Positions 24,995 through 33,552 of a stretch of DNA of 35,919 nucleotides are shown one piece after another. Position 1 is the stretch's first letter; every line of letters starts with the position of its first letter. The stretch comes from Clostridium sp. (lineage in GTDB: Bacteria > Bacillota > Clostridia > Clostridiales > Clostridiaceae), in the NCBI GenBank assembly GCA_017435645.1, contig JAFSER010000026.1, positions 1 to 35,919 on the forward strand. Direction: 5' to 3'. A model generated the notes under the pieces. The model saw nothing but the letters and a program-made list of their open reading frames with translations. It ran no database searches and was not told the DNA's origin. The position numbers and the translations under genes are program-made.

Positions 24995-26848
24995 CTATTT
25001 GTCGTCTTTAACTTCAAAGTCTGCATCTACAACATTGTCATCATTTGGAGCTCCTTGTGCACCTGCTCCACCCATGTTATTAGGATCAAATCCTGCACCT
25101 TCTGCTCCTGCATTTGCTTGTGAATACATCTTAGTTGATAATTCATGGAATTCCTTATTTAATTCTTCCATAGCATTCTTTATAGCATCAACATCTTCTC
25201 CATCTTTAACACTATTTAATGCATCTAATTTAGTTTGGATTTTAGCTTTATCATCAGCTGATACCTTATCTCCTAAATCTTCTAAAGCTTTAGCAGTTTG
25301 GTATGATACTTGATCTGCATTATTTTTAACTTCTATTTTTTCTTTTCTCTTCTTATCTTCTTCAGCAAACTTTTCAGCTTCTTTAACTGCTTTTTCTACT
25401 TCTTCATCACTTAAGTTAGTTGATGCTGTAATAGTAATATTAGCTTCTTTATTAGTTGCCTTATCTAAAGCTGATACTTTTACTAATCCATTAGCATCTA
25501 TGTCAAAAGTAACTTCAATTTGAGGAATTCCTCTTGGTGCTGGAGCTATTCCTGATAATGTAAATCTTCCTAAAGTCTTATTATCTGCTGCCATTTGTCT
25601 TTCACCTTGAACTACGTGAATTTCAACTGAAGTTTGGTTATCTGCTGCAGTTGAGAATGTTTGACTCTTCTTAGTAGGAATAGTAGTATTTCTTTCTATT
25701 AATGGTGTAGCAACTCCACCTAAAGTTTCTATACCTAAAGTAAGTGGTGTAACGTCTAATAATAATACGTCCTTAACTTCTCCAGTTAATACACCTGCTT
25801 GAATAGCTGCTCCAATAGCTACACATTCATCTGGGTTGATTCCCTTTGAAGGTTCTTTTCCTGTAAAGTTTTTAACTGCATCTACTACTGCTGGAATTCT
25901 TGTAGATCCACCAACTAATATTACCTTATCAATATCATTTAATGAAAGACCTGCATCTGATAATGCTTTCTTCATTGGTTCAATTGATCTTTGAACTAAG
26001 TCATGAGTTATTTCATTAAATTTAGCTCTAGTTAAGTTAAGGTCTATATGTTTTGGACCTGTTGCATCTGCAGTAATAAATGGTAAGTTAATGTTTGTTT
26101 GCATTGATGAAGATAATTCAATCTTTGCTTTTTCAGCAGCTTCTTTTAATCTTTGAAGTGCCATTTTATCATTTCTTAAATCTATTCCATTTTCAGCTTT
26201 GAAAGTTTCAGCGATAAAGTCCATTATTCTTTGGTCAAAGTCATCTCCACCTAGTTTTGTATCACCATTTGTTGATAAAACTTCGAATACACCATCACCA
26301 AGTTCTAAGATAGATACGTCAAATGTACCACCACCTAAATCATAAACAAAGATTTTTTGGTTTGTATCCATTTTATCTAATCCATATGCTAAAGCTGCAG
26401 CAGTTGGTTCATTTATAATTCTTAATACTTCTAAACCAGCTATTCTACCAGCATCCTTTGTTGCTTGTCTTTCTGAATCATTAAAATATGCAGGTACTGT
26501 TATAACTGCTTGAGTTACACTTTCACCTAAATATGCTTCTGCATCAGCTTTAATTTTTTGAAGAATCATAGCTGATATTTCTTGTGGTGAATGATCCTTT
26601 CCATCTATATTAACTTTATAGTTAGTTCCCATATGTCTTTTTATTGATATAACAGTTTTATCTGGATTAGTAATTGATTGTCTTTTTGCAATTTGTCCTA
26701 CTAATCTTTCTCCACTAGCTTGGAATGAAACTACTGATGGAGTAGTTCTTGCTCCTTCTGAGTTGCTGATAACTACTGGTTCTCCACCTTCCATAACAGC
26801 TACACATGAGTTAGTTGTTCCTAAGTCAATTCCTATTATTTTTCCCAT
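24995..26848 (-). CDS. dnaK: Chaperone protein DnaK (Hsp70)
   Basis: ATP-dependent chaperone that folds nascent and stress-damaged proteins. The ATPase domain (1-~360) has [50 protein letters not shown] and [11 protein letters not shown]. The linker [19 protein letters not shown] leads to the substrate-binding domain and the helical lid, ending in a Gly/Ala-rich tail and [12 protein letters not shown]. The 617-aa length is typical of Gram-positives, which lack one ATPase-domain insertion. AGGAGGAAATAGATT precedes the ATG. It sits between grpE and dnaJ. Confidence 0.99.
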   Translation of the reverse strand: MGKIIGIDLGTTNSCVAVMEGGEPVVISNSEGARTTPSVVSFQASGERLVGQIAKRQSITNPDKTVISIKRHMGTNYKVNIDGKDHSPQEISAMILQKIKADAEAYLGESVTQAVITVPAYFNDSERQATKDAGRIAGLEVLRIINEPTAAALAYGLDKMDTNQKIFVYDLGGGTFDVSILELGDGVFEVLSTNGDTKLGGDDFDQRIMDFIAETFKAENGIDLRNDKMALQRLKEAAEKAKIELSSSMQTNINLPFITADATGPKHIDLNLTRAKFNEITHDLVQRSIEPMKKALSDAGLSLNDIDKVILVGGSTRIPAVVDAVKNFTGKEPSKGINPDECVAIGAAIQAGVLTGEVKDVLLLDVTPLTLGIETLGGVATPLIERNTTIPTKKSQTFSTAADNQTSVEIHVVQGERQMAADNKTLGRFTLSGIAPAPRGIPQIEVTFDIDANGLVKVSALDKATNKEANITITASTNLSDEEVEKAVKEAEKFAEEDKKRKEKIEVKNNADQVSYQTAKALEDLGDKVSADDKAKIQTKLDALNSVKDGEDVDAIKNAMEELNKEFHELSTKMYSQANAGAEGAGFDPNNMGGAGAQGAPNDDNVVDADFEVKDDK

Positions 26849-26902
26849 AATCTATTTCCTCCTAAATAAATATCTTTTTAATTTGAATTATATGTTAATA
26901 GT

Positions 26903-27526
26903 CTAATTAGCTACCTTTACAACAGTATATCTAATTACCTTTTCGCCTCTTTTATATCCCTTTTGGAATACTTCTACAACTGAATTAGCACCTAAACTTT
27001 CATCTTCAATATGCATAACTGCTTGATGATAATTTGGATCAAATTCTCCTGAGGCATCTATTTCTTCAACTCCAAGTTTTTCAAAAGATGTTTTGAAGCC
27101 CTTAATAGTCATTTCTATTCCTTTTTTAATATCTTCAACATTACCTTCTACTAGCATTGCTCTTTCTAAATTATCAAGTACTGGAATCATTTCTTTTAGT
27201 ACATCTGTGCATGCATCTGTATATATTCCTTCTTTTTCTTTAGCAGTTCTTTTTCTATAGTTATCATACTCTGCTGTTAATCTTAAAAGTCTTTCTTTTA
27301 AAGCTTCAGCTTCATTATTTAGCTTTTTATTTTCATCCTTTAATTTACGCATAATATTTAACTCATTTTCCTTATCATTATTTTCTTCTGCTATATTCTC
27401 TGAAGAATTTGTAGATTCCGATTCAGAATCTTCAATATTTTGTTCGTTAGTTTCGATATTTTCATCAACTTCTAAGTTTTCTTCTAAATCACTTTGGTTA
27501 TCTATTTTATCCTTAATATCCTCCAC
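26903..27526 (-). CDS. grpE: Nucleotide exchange factor GrpE
   Basis: Releases ADP from DnaK. The acidic N-terminal 60 residues are low-complexity (ENIETNEQNIEDSESES). A long coiled coil follows (about 60-110; LKDENKKLNNEAEALKERLL, RLTAEYDNYRKRTAKE). The C-terminal beta domain ends with SVVEVFQKGYKRGEKVIRYT, the family signature. The start is GTG at 27526, with GAGGTG five bases upstream. It follows hrcA by 16 bases and precedes dnaK. The 207-aa length is normal. Confidence 0.97.
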   Translation of the reverse strand: MEDIKDKIDNQSDLEENLEVDENIETNEQNIEDSESESTNSSENIAEENNDKENELNIMRKLKDENKKLNNEAEALKERLLRLTAEYDNYRKRTAKEKEGIYTDACTDVLKEMIPVLDNLERAMLVEGNVEDIKKGIEMTIKGFKTSFEKLGVEEIDASGEFDPNYHQAVMHIEDESLGANSVVEVFQKGYKRGEKVIRYTVVKVAN

Positions 27527-27542
27527 AAAAACACCTCATCTC

Positions 27543-28574
27543 TTATTCTATAATTTGATTTTTTAAACTTTTATTAAGTTCTTTCATTACTTCATTCATT
27601 ATTGCTATTACCTTTGAATAATTAATTCTCTTAGGTCCAATTAGTCCAATCTTCCCTATAGGTCTACCATCTACAGAATATTCAGCAGATATTATAGAAC
27701 AATCCTTAGCTTCTGGTGAAAAATTTTCTTCTCCAATTTTTATTGTTATGTCTGTTCCTGGTTCTATTAATTCTATTAGGTTATCTTTATCATTTATTAA
27801 AGACAATATTTCCTTAGCCTTTTCAATATTATTGTACTCAGGATAATTGAAAATATTTGTAGCACCTTCTATAAATACTTCTGTATTGTTAGATTCTTTT
27901 AATGTTTCATATAAAGCTGGTAATAGACCATTAAATACTTCATCAAAACCTTGTAATTCCAGTTTTAAATTATTTATAACTTCTAAATTTATTTCTTCTA
28001 TAGTTAAATTTCTAAGTCTAACATTTAAAACATTATTTATCATTTGAATTGTTTCAGCTTGTGGCATTGTATTAACTCTAATTCTATGGTTTTTAATTAC
28101 ACCATTATCTGCAACTATTACTGAAACTAAATTATGCTTATCAATTGGAAGCAACTGAATAGATTTAATAAAGCTACTTCTTACTGAAGGAGTTTGTACT
28201 ATTGTAGTTAAATTAGTTAGTTCTGAAAGAAGTGAACAAGCTTCCTTTACTATTCTATCTACTTCATACATTGCAGAATTAATTAAATATTCTTTTATTT
28301 TTAATTCTTCATCCTTAGTTAATCTTCCTGTGCTCATTAATTCATCTACATATAATCTATAGCCTTTATTTGAGGGTATTCTTCCAGATGAAGTGTGTGG
28401 TTGTTCTAAATAACCCATCTCCTCTAAATCTGCCATTTCATTTCTTATAGTAGCTGATCCTACTCCCAAATCATATCTTTTAGCTATTGTTCTTGAGCCT
28501 ACTGGTTCTCCTGTCATAATATAGTCATTAATGATAGCCTGAAGTATTTTTATTTTTCTTTCATCAATAGCCAT
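27543..28574 (-). CDS. hrcA: Heat-inducible transcription repressor HrcA
   Basis: Repressor that binds the CIRCE operator and needs GroEL for activity. The N-terminal winged helix (about 1-75) reads [20 protein letters not shown], then [20 protein letters not shown] and [17 protein letters not shown]-like dimerisation region follows, with a C-terminal [21 protein letters not shown] chose ATG at 28574, preceded by GAGGTGATAAA; the upstream frame runs through the CIRCE element and is not coding. This gives 343 aa. It is the first gene of hrcA-grpE-dnaK-dnaJ and should be autoregulated by the adjacent CIRCE. Confidence 0.98.
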   Translation of the reverse strand: MAIDERKIKILQAIINDYIMTGEPVGSRTIAKRYDLGVGSATIRNEMADLEEMGYLEQPHTSSGRIPSNKGYRLYVDELMSTGRLTKDEELKIKEYLINSAMYEVDRIVKEACSLLSELTNLTTIVQTPSVRSSFIKSIQLLPIDKHNLVSVIVADNGVIKNHRIRVNTMPQAETIQMINNVLNVRLRNLTIEEINLEVINNLKLELQGFDEVFNGLLPALYETLKESNNTEVFIEGATNIFNYPEYNNIEKAKEILSLINDKDNLIELIEPGTDITIKIGEENFSPEAKDCSIISAEYSVDGRPIGKIGLIGPKRINYSKVIAIMNEVMKELNKSLKNQIIE

Positions 28575-28591
28575 TTTATCACCTCTAATTG

Positions 28592-28618
28592 TTAGCACTC
28601 AACAATACCGAGTGCTAA
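28592..28618 (-). promoter_or_regulatory. CIRCE operator, perfect
   Basis: TTAGCACTC-N9-GAGTGCTAA is an exact match to the CIRCE consensus, the HrcA binding site. It lies 17 bases upstream of the hrcA start and just downstream of the predicted transcription start, so bound HrcA would block early transcription. As RNA the arms would also form a hairpin in the leader. Confidence 0.97.
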
Positions 28619-28631
28619 TGACTACAATATC

Positions 28632-28660
28632 AATATATTCTTTATTGAGTTTTTTGTCAA
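28632..28660 (-). promoter_or_regulatory. Heat-shock operon promoter
   Basis: TTGACA (28655-28660) and TATATT (28632-28637) on the minus strand, with a 17-base spacer, end 13 bases before CIRCE. This is a strong vegetative-type promoter for hrcA-grpE-dnaK-dnaJ. The remaining 28661-28772 has no other feature that I can identify. Confidence 0.9.
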
Positions 28661-28772
28661 TTCTATTTAAGGGTAAAATAAATAATTTCACTTTAATTTA
28701 TTTAATTATTCTCTATTTACTTAAATTTTCTAATAATTTCTTCATTTTACTACTATATTGTTTGCTAGCATA

Positions 28773-29909
28773 TTATATTATTATAAAATCACTCATTACT
28801 GAATTAGATACCTCAACTCCTTTTTCTGTTAATTTTAATTTATCATTTTCTAAAACTAATAATTTTTTATCTATATTTTTGTCTATAATCTTCTTATATA
28901 TACTTTCTATATTTACTCCAAATCTTTTATTAAATTCCTTTAAACTTATTCCATCGAGCATTCTAAGTCCCATAAACACAAATTCTTCCATACTATCCTG
29001 TAAAGAATTTATACTTACTTCCTCATATACATCTTTTCCCAAATTAATATTTTCTATATATTCCTTAACATTCACTATATTTTTAGTTCTTTTTCCATCT
29101 ATAAATGATGTAGAAGATGAACCTAAACCTAAATAATTATAATATTTCCAATAAACTTTATTATGATAACATTCGTAACCATCTTTTGCATAATTAGATA
29201 TTTCATACTGCCTATAACCATACTTTTTTAAAATACTCTTAGTTATCTCATACATTTCTCTTTCTTCATCTTCAGAAGGTAGAAGTAAGTTATTATTTTC
29301 CCATAATTTATAAAAAGCTGTATCTTCCTCAATTATTAAACTATAAGCAGAAATATGTTCTGGCTCAAGACTTGAAATTACCTCTAATGATTCTCTCCAT
29401 TCTTCTACCTTTTGATTGGGAAGACCAAACATTAAATCTACATTTATATTTTTAAATCCAAGCTTTCTTGCTAGCATAAAATTTTCTTTAAATTCATTAA
29501 AACTATGTATTCTTCCAACTTCTTTTAATAAATGATTTTGAACTGCTTGAAGTCCCATGCTAATTCTATTTACTCCTCCTCTTAGCATAGTCTTAAGCTT
29601 TTCCTCATCCATAGTTCCTGGATTACATTCTATAGTAAATTCCACATTTTTATCTAATTTAAGCTTATTAATAGCTAGTAAAATTTTTTCTATTTCAATA
29701 GAATTCAAATAAGACGGCGTTCCACCTCCTATAAAAATACTTTTTATCAAGTATTCACCAGCTTTGTTTTCTATTTCTTTACATAAAGCGTTAATATAAT
29801 CCTCTCTTAAATTATCTAAATTTGCATAAGAAGGAAAATCACAATAAAAACACTTCTGCTTACAAAATGGTATATGTATATAAAGAGATATCTCTTTTTT
29901 ATTACTCAT
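28773..29909 (-). CDS. hemW: Heme chaperone HemW (radical SAM, HemN-like)
   Basis: Member of the HemW family, which binds heme and is not a true coproporphyrinogen oxidase. The radical SAM motif is CKQKCFYCDF (about residues 16-25), with IFIGGGTPSYLN, FTIECNPGTMDEEKL, INRIS-like VNRISMGLQAVQ and NVDLMFGLPNQ. The C-terminal HemN_C winged-helix part contains EEFVFMGLRMLDGIS. I chose the ATG at 29909, with GAGAGAG upstream; the frame opens at a TTG at 29930. This gives 378 aa. It usually follows lepA directly, but here a plus-strand patatin gene intervenes. A TATAAT lies upstream, but no clear -35. Confidence 0.94.
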   Translation of the reverse strand: MSNKKEISLYIHIPFCKQKCFYCDFPSYANLDNLREDYINALCKEIENKAGEYLIKSIFIGGGTPSYLNSIEIEKILLAINKLKLDKNVEFTIECNPGTMDEEKLKTMLRGGVNRISMGLQAVQNHLLKEVGRIHSFNEFKENFMLARKLGFKNINVDLMFGLPNQKVEEWRESLEVISSLEPEHISAYSLIIEEDTAFYKLWENNNLLLPSEDEEREMYEITKSILKKYGYRQYEISNYAKDGYECYHNKVYWKYYNYLGLGSSSTSFIDGKRTKNIVNVKEYIENINLGKDVYEEVSINSLQDSMEEFVFMGLRMLDGISLKEFNKRFGVNIESIYKKIIDKNIDKKLLVLENDKLKLTEKGVEVSNSVMSDFIII

Positions 29910-30057
29910 AATATCAACTCTCTCTTTCAAATTGTATTAATAATTATTATATAAAAAGAATAAAAAAACTTCATCTATGATAAAGAAAAATAAAAGTTTA
30001 TGTCACCAAAAAAATTTTTGAATAAAATATATAATCAATTAATTATGGAGTAAAGAT

Positions 30058-30966
30058 ATGAAAAAATTTAGAATTTTAACTTTTGATGGTGGTGGTGTTA
30101 GAGGAGTATTGAGCATTGAAATACTCTCAAGAATAATAGAAAAATACCCTAACTTTTTAGATAAGGTAGATCTTTTCTCTGGAACATCTACAGGCTCAAT
30201 TATTGCATGTCTTCTTGCGAAAGGAGTTCCTATTTCAGAAATTAGATCCTTATATTCAAAGGATACACTAAAAAAAATTTTCTCTCCTTGTAGTATTGGA
30301 TTATTAAGACCTAAATATAATAATAAAGCTTTAAAAAAACTTCTTGATAATTACTTTGATGATAATTATAAGATATCTAATTTTAAAAAGTTTATTTTTA
30401 TTCCCTCATTTTATCTAGGGGATACCACTAGCACTTCTTGGAAAGCTGTATTCTTCAATAATCTATCACAAAATAAAACAAGTGATATTCCTGTTAAAGA
30501 TGCTATCTTAGCTAGTTCTGCTGCTCCAACCTATTTCCCATCTTATAAAAACTATATAGATGGTGGTGTAATAGCAAATTCACCTACAGCAATTTCATTA
30601 CTTACTACATTATCCTCTGTTAATAATTGTAATAGAGAAAATGTATCTTTATTATCTATTGGCACAGGTAATATTCCTGAAAAAATAACCGGAAAAACTA
30701 CTAAGTGGGGAGCTCTTCAATGGGCATTTAATATTACATCTAAAATGAACTCACCAATAATATCTTTATTATTAGATGGAATGTCTGACTTAGAGAATTT
30801 ATATTGTGCTGAATTCTTAAAAAATAACTATTTTAAGATAAATCCTGATGTTCCTAAATTTATAGATATAGATAATTACAAATATACTGATCTTTTAAAA
30901 TCAATAGGTAGAAAATGTGATATGATGAATTTATTTAAATTTCTAAAATATTCTTATCTATCCTAA
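30058..30966 (+). CDS. Patatin-like phospholipase
   Basis: A 302-aa soluble lipid acyl hydrolase of the patatin/CapV-like fold, with no signal peptide. The oxyanion loop is DGGGVRG (10-16). The nucleophile elbow is GTSTG with Ser44. The catalytic dyad is completed by Asp168 in YIDGGVIANSP. IPVKDAILASSAAPTYFPS precedes it. All catalytic elements are intact. GGAG lies eight bases before the ATG. It stands alone on the plus strand, between hemW and lepA. No nucleotidyltransferase or other CBASS partner is adjacent, so a defence role is not supported. It more likely acts in lipid turnover, but its substrate is unknown. Confidence 0.93.
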   Translation: MKKFRILTFDGGGVRGVLSIEILSRIIEKYPNFLDKVDLFSGTSTGSIIACLLAKGVPISEIRSLYSKDTLKKIFSPCSIGLLRPKYNNKALKKLLDNYFDDNYKISNFKKFIFIPSFYLGDTTSTSWKAVFFNNLSQNKTSDIPVKDAILASSAAPTYFPSYKNYIDGGVIANSPTAISLLTTLSSVNNCNRENVSLLSIGTGNIPEKITGKTTKWGALQWAFNITSKMNSPIISLLLDGMSDLENLYCAEFLKNNYFKINPDVPKFIDIDNYKYTDLLKSIGRKCDMMNLFKFLKYSYLS

Positions 30967-30997
30967 ATTATTTTGTAACTTTTTTTAAATTTTATTG

Positions 30998-31033
30998 TAT
31001 AATATAAATATAAACAAATTAATGTTTATATTT
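30998..31033 (+). promoter_or_regulatory. TATAAT followed by a 10-base inverted repeat
   Basis: TATAAT (30998-31003), with TTGTAA 19 bases upstream, is followed by AAATATAAAC-N8-GTTTATATTT (31006-31015 with 31024-31033). No gene follows on the plus strand before the terminator at 31074-31103, about 70-95 bases on. It could be a promoter for a short RNA, an operator, or AT-rich chance; the 19-base spacing is poor. Confidence 0.3.
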
Positions 31034-31073
31034 ACTAATAATATTACCACCTTACTCTTATAGTTATCTATCT

Positions 31074-31103
31074 AAAAAGGACTGTCTTATGACAGCCCTT
31101 TTT
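31074..31103 (-). terminator. Bidirectional terminator between patatin gene and lepA
   Basis: AAAAAGG-A-CTGTC pairs with GACAG-C-CCTTTTT (31074-31086 with 31091-31103), giving a U-run on both strands. It lies between the ends of the convergent patatin-like gene and lepA. It shares its CTGTC/GACAG core with the hairpin after pgpH. Confidence 0.85.
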
Positions 31104-31121
31104 AATTTTCAAAAAATATTT

Positions 31122-32930
31122 TTATTTATCTACTTTTAATACAGCCATAAATGCTTCTTGAGGAATTTCAACTGAGCCAACCTGTCTCATTCTTTTCTTT
31201 CCTTCTTTTTGCTTTTCAAGGAGCTTCTTCTTTCTAGAAATATCTCCACCATAACATTTTGCAAGTACGTCTTTTCTCATAGCTTTAACTGTTTCTCTAG
31301 CTATAATTTTAGAACCTATTGCAGCCTGAATCGGAACTTCAAACATTTGTCTTGGAATTATCTCTTTAAGCTTTTCAGCTATTCCTCTTCCCTTTTCATA
31401 AGCTTTTTCTCTAGGAACTATCATAGATAAAGCATCTACAACATCTCCATTTAACATTATATCAAGCTTAACTAATTCAGTTCTAGTATATCCTTTAAAT
31501 TCATAATCTAGTGAAGCATATCCTCTTGTTCTAGATTTTAATGTATCAAAGAAATCATAAACTATTTCATTTAATGGAATATCATAATTAATAGAAACCC
31601 TAGTTTCTTCTAAATATTGCATATCAATGAAGGTTCCTCTTCTTTCTTGACATAATTCCATTACTGCACCAACATAATCCGAAGGAGCTATTATACTTGC
31701 TTTAACAACTGGTTCTTCCATATAGTCTATCTCAGTTGCTTCTGGAAGATTTGTTGGATTTGTAAGTTCTATTACATCTCCATTAGTTTTTATTACTTTA
31801 TATATAACTGATGGTGCTGTCGTAATAATATCTAAGTTAAACTCTCTCTCTATTCTTTCTTGAATTATTTCCATATGTAATAATCCTAAGAAACCACATC
31901 TAAATCCAAAACCTAGTGCTATTGATGTTTCTGGTTCAAAATTTAATGCAGCATCATTTATTTGAAGCTTTTCTAAGGCATCCTTAAGTTCTTGATATTT
32001 TGCTCCATCTACTGGGTAAATACCTGAATAAACCATAGGTACAGCTGGCTTATATCCTGGTAATGCTTCAGCAACTGGTCTATCAGCTTCTGTTATAGTA
32101 TCTCCAACTCTAGCATCTCTAACATTTTTAATAGATGCAGCTATATAACCAACATCTCCTGCTCTTAATTCATTTATTGGTAATGTTTTTGGAGTAAATA
32201 CCCCAACTTCTGTAACCTCATATACTTTGTTAGTTGCCATTAACTTAATTTTTGTTCCTGGCTTAACTACACCATCAAATATTCTTACATATGATACAAC
32301 ACCTTTATAGCTATCATAATAAGAATCAAATATTAAAGCTTTTAAAGGTGCATCTTCATCACCTGTAGGTGCTGGAATATTTTCAACTATAGTTTCTAAA
32401 ACGTCTGGAATATTTAATCCAGTTTTTGCTGAAATCATTGGTGCACTTTCCGCTTCTATTCCAATAATATCCTCTATTTCTTGTTTAACTTCCTCTGGTC
32501 TTGCTGATTGTAAATCTACTTTATTTATAACTGGTGCAATCTCTAAATCATTATTTAACGCTAAATAACAGTTAGCTAAGGTTTGTGCTTGAACACCTTG
32601 CGTTGCATCAACTACTAATATTGCACCTTCACATGCAGCTAAGCTTCTTGAAACTTCATATGTAAAATCTACGTGTCCTGGAGTATCTATTAAATTTAAA
32701 ATATATTCTTCTCCATCAGGTCTTCTATATATAAGTCTTGCAGCTTGTGACTTAATAGTAATTCCTCTTTCTCTCTCTATCTCCATATTATCAAGAATTT
32801 GTTCTTCCATTTCTCTTTGTGTAAGAGTTCCAGTGGCTTCTAATAATCTATCAGCTAGGGTTGATTTCCCATGATCTATATGGGCTACTATTGAAAAATT
32901 TCTAATATGTTCTTGTCTATTACTACTCAT
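31122..32930 (-). CDS. lepA: Elongation factor 4 (LepA)
   Basis: Translational GTPase related to EF-G that acts on ribosomes in initiation or stalled states. G motifs are intact: G1 [10 protein letters not shown]2 [10 protein letters not shown]3 DTPGHVDF, G4 NKVDL and G5 SAKTGLN. Domains II, III and V follow, with [14 protein letters not shown] (EF-G V-like) and the LepA-specific C-terminal domain with [25 protein letters not shown]. The 602-aa length is standard. The ATG at 32930 has no Shine-Dalgarno nearby, and an in-frame TAG sits three codons upstream, so this start is forced; the only candidate ribosome site lies beyond a hairpin. Confidence 0.98.
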   Translation of the reverse strand: MSSNRQEHIRNFSIVAHIDHGKSTLADRLLEATGTLTQREMEEQILDNMEIERERGITIKSQAARLIYRRPDGEEYILNLIDTPGHVDFTYEVSRSLAACEGAILVVDATQGVQAQTLANCYLALNNDLEIAPVINKVDLQSARPEEVKQEIEDIIGIEAESAPMISAKTGLNIPDVLETIVENIPAPTGDEDAPLKALIFDSYYDSYKGVVSYVRIFDGVVKPGTKIKLMATNKVYEVTEVGVFTPKTLPINELRAGDVGYIAASIKNVRDARVGDTITEADRPVAEALPGYKPAVPMVYSGIYPVDGAKYQELKDALEKLQINDAALNFEPETSIALGFGFRCGFLGLLHMEIIQERIEREFNLDIITTAPSVIYKVIKTNGDVIELTNPTNLPEATEIDYMEEPVVKASIIAPSDYVGAVMELCQERRGTFIDMQYLEETRVSINYDIPLNEIVYDFFDTLKSRTRGYASLDYEFKGYTRTELVKLDIMLNGDVVDALSMIVPREKAYEKGRGIAEKLKEIIPRQMFEVPIQAAIGSKIIARETVKAMRKDVLAKCYGGDISRKKKLLEKQKEGKKRMRQVGSVEIPQEAFMAVLKVDK

Positions 32931-32938
32931 ATATCAAA

Positions 32939-32975
32939 CTATTGCTACTTTTAAAGCAATAGATATTTCACCCCC
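32939..32975 (-). promoter_or_regulatory. lepA leader: Shine-Dalgarno separated from the start by a hairpin
   Basis: On the minus strand GGGGGTGA (32968-32975) is a strong anti-SD match with one G-U pair. It is followed by an 8-base perfect stem CTATTGCT/AGCAATAG (32939-32946 with 32955-32962, 8-base loop), and the lepA ATG lies 8 bases later. No other purine-rich site is near the ATG. If the hairpin is folded out, the effective SD-to-start distance falls from 37 to about 13 bases. Confidence 0.55.
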
Positions 32976-32994
32976 ATTATAATTTTCAAGGTAA

Positions 32995-33025
32995 ATTATA
33001 TCATAGTGCCTAGGTTAGCTGTCAA
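32995..33025 (-). promoter_or_regulatory. Promoter of lepA
   Basis: TTGACA (33020-33025) and an extended -10 TGA-TATAAT (TATAAT 32995-33000) on the minus strand, with a 19-base spacer. The long spacer is compensated by the TGn element. It lies after the stop of the 143-aa gene and gives lepA its own leader of roughly 55-60 bases. Confidence 0.7.
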
Positions 33026-33055
33026 TATAAATATAATGCTCCTAATATGCCTCTT

Positions 33056-33487
33056 TTATTCTTTTTTATTCTTTTCTAAAAAATCATTAACTATATTATC
33101 TAACTCTTGATTTTTTTCTTCTTCATTACTATTTGTTTTCCCTGTAACATTATCTATTATACTATTGAATCCATTATATATATATTCACCTAAATTATAT
33201 ATTTTTTGAGTAAATTTATTATTTAGCTTAATTATAAATTCTTTATCATTGATCTTTACTGTTGTATCCATCATATCTGCTTTTGGCGTGTATATTTTAA
33301 TTTCTGCATCATCTTTTATAAATTCTTCAAAATCAGATCCAAACTCTTCTTTTACTAACTCATAGTTATCTTCACTATTACCTGTTGGTGATAAAGACTT
33401 GGTATTAATTATATTTATTTGAATAAAACCATATATTGTAACTAAAAAAAACACGGTTATTCCTATTATAATTTTCTTATTAATCAA
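33056..33487 (-). CDS. Hypothetical single-pass membrane protein (143 aa)
   Basis: I do not recognise this family. One N-terminal membrane anchor (about 5-27; IIIGITVFFLVTIYGFIQI) precedes a hydrophilic, mostly acidic domain with two beta-like stretches (EIKIYTPKADMMDTTVKI and FIIKLNNKFTQKIYNLGEY) and a charged Glu/Asn/Lys tail. It would be anchored with its C terminus outside. The start is a TTG at 33487, behind AGGGGGTG. It occupies the position of yqxA between spoIIP and lepA in Bacillus, which suggests a sporulation link, but sequence similarity to YqxA is not evident to me. The ribosome site lies in a terminator-like hairpin. Confidence 0.75.
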   Translation of the reverse strand: MINKKIIIGITVFFLVTIYGFIQINIINTKSLSPTGNSEDNYELVKEEFGSDFEEFIKDDAEIKIYTPKADMMDTTVKINDKEFIIKLNNKFTQKIYNLGEYIYNGFNSIIDNVTGKTNSNEEEKNQELDNIVNDFLEKNKKE

Positions 33488-33490
33488 AAA

Positions 33491-33528
33491 AGCACCCCCT
33501 AGTGTTTTTAACTATCTAAAAGGATGCT
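33491..33528 (-). terminator. Terminator-like hairpin containing the ribosome site of the next gene
   Basis: On the minus strand AGCATCC (33522-33528) pairs with GGGTGCT (33491-33497), with one G-U pair, and is followed by TTTTT that leads into the TTG start at 33487. A nested TTTTA/TAAAA stem lies in the loop. The 3' arm includes most of the GGGGGTG ribosome site, so the hairpin could both end the spoIIP transcript and mask translation of the 143-aa gene. Confidence 0.55.
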
Positions 33529-33552
33529 CATAAATACTATATTTTATTCAAT

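Noticed and set aside
28612..29136. 174-codon plus-strand frame over the hrcA promoter and hemW
   Set aside because: It begins inside the CIRCE region and lies antisense to hemW. It has no ribosome site, and its hydrophobic bias comes from AT-rich antisense sequence.
30058..30966. Patatin gene as part of a CBASS defence system
   Set aside because: No cyclic-nucleotide synthase, E1/E2/JAB or other defence gene is adjacent; neighbours are lepA and hemW.
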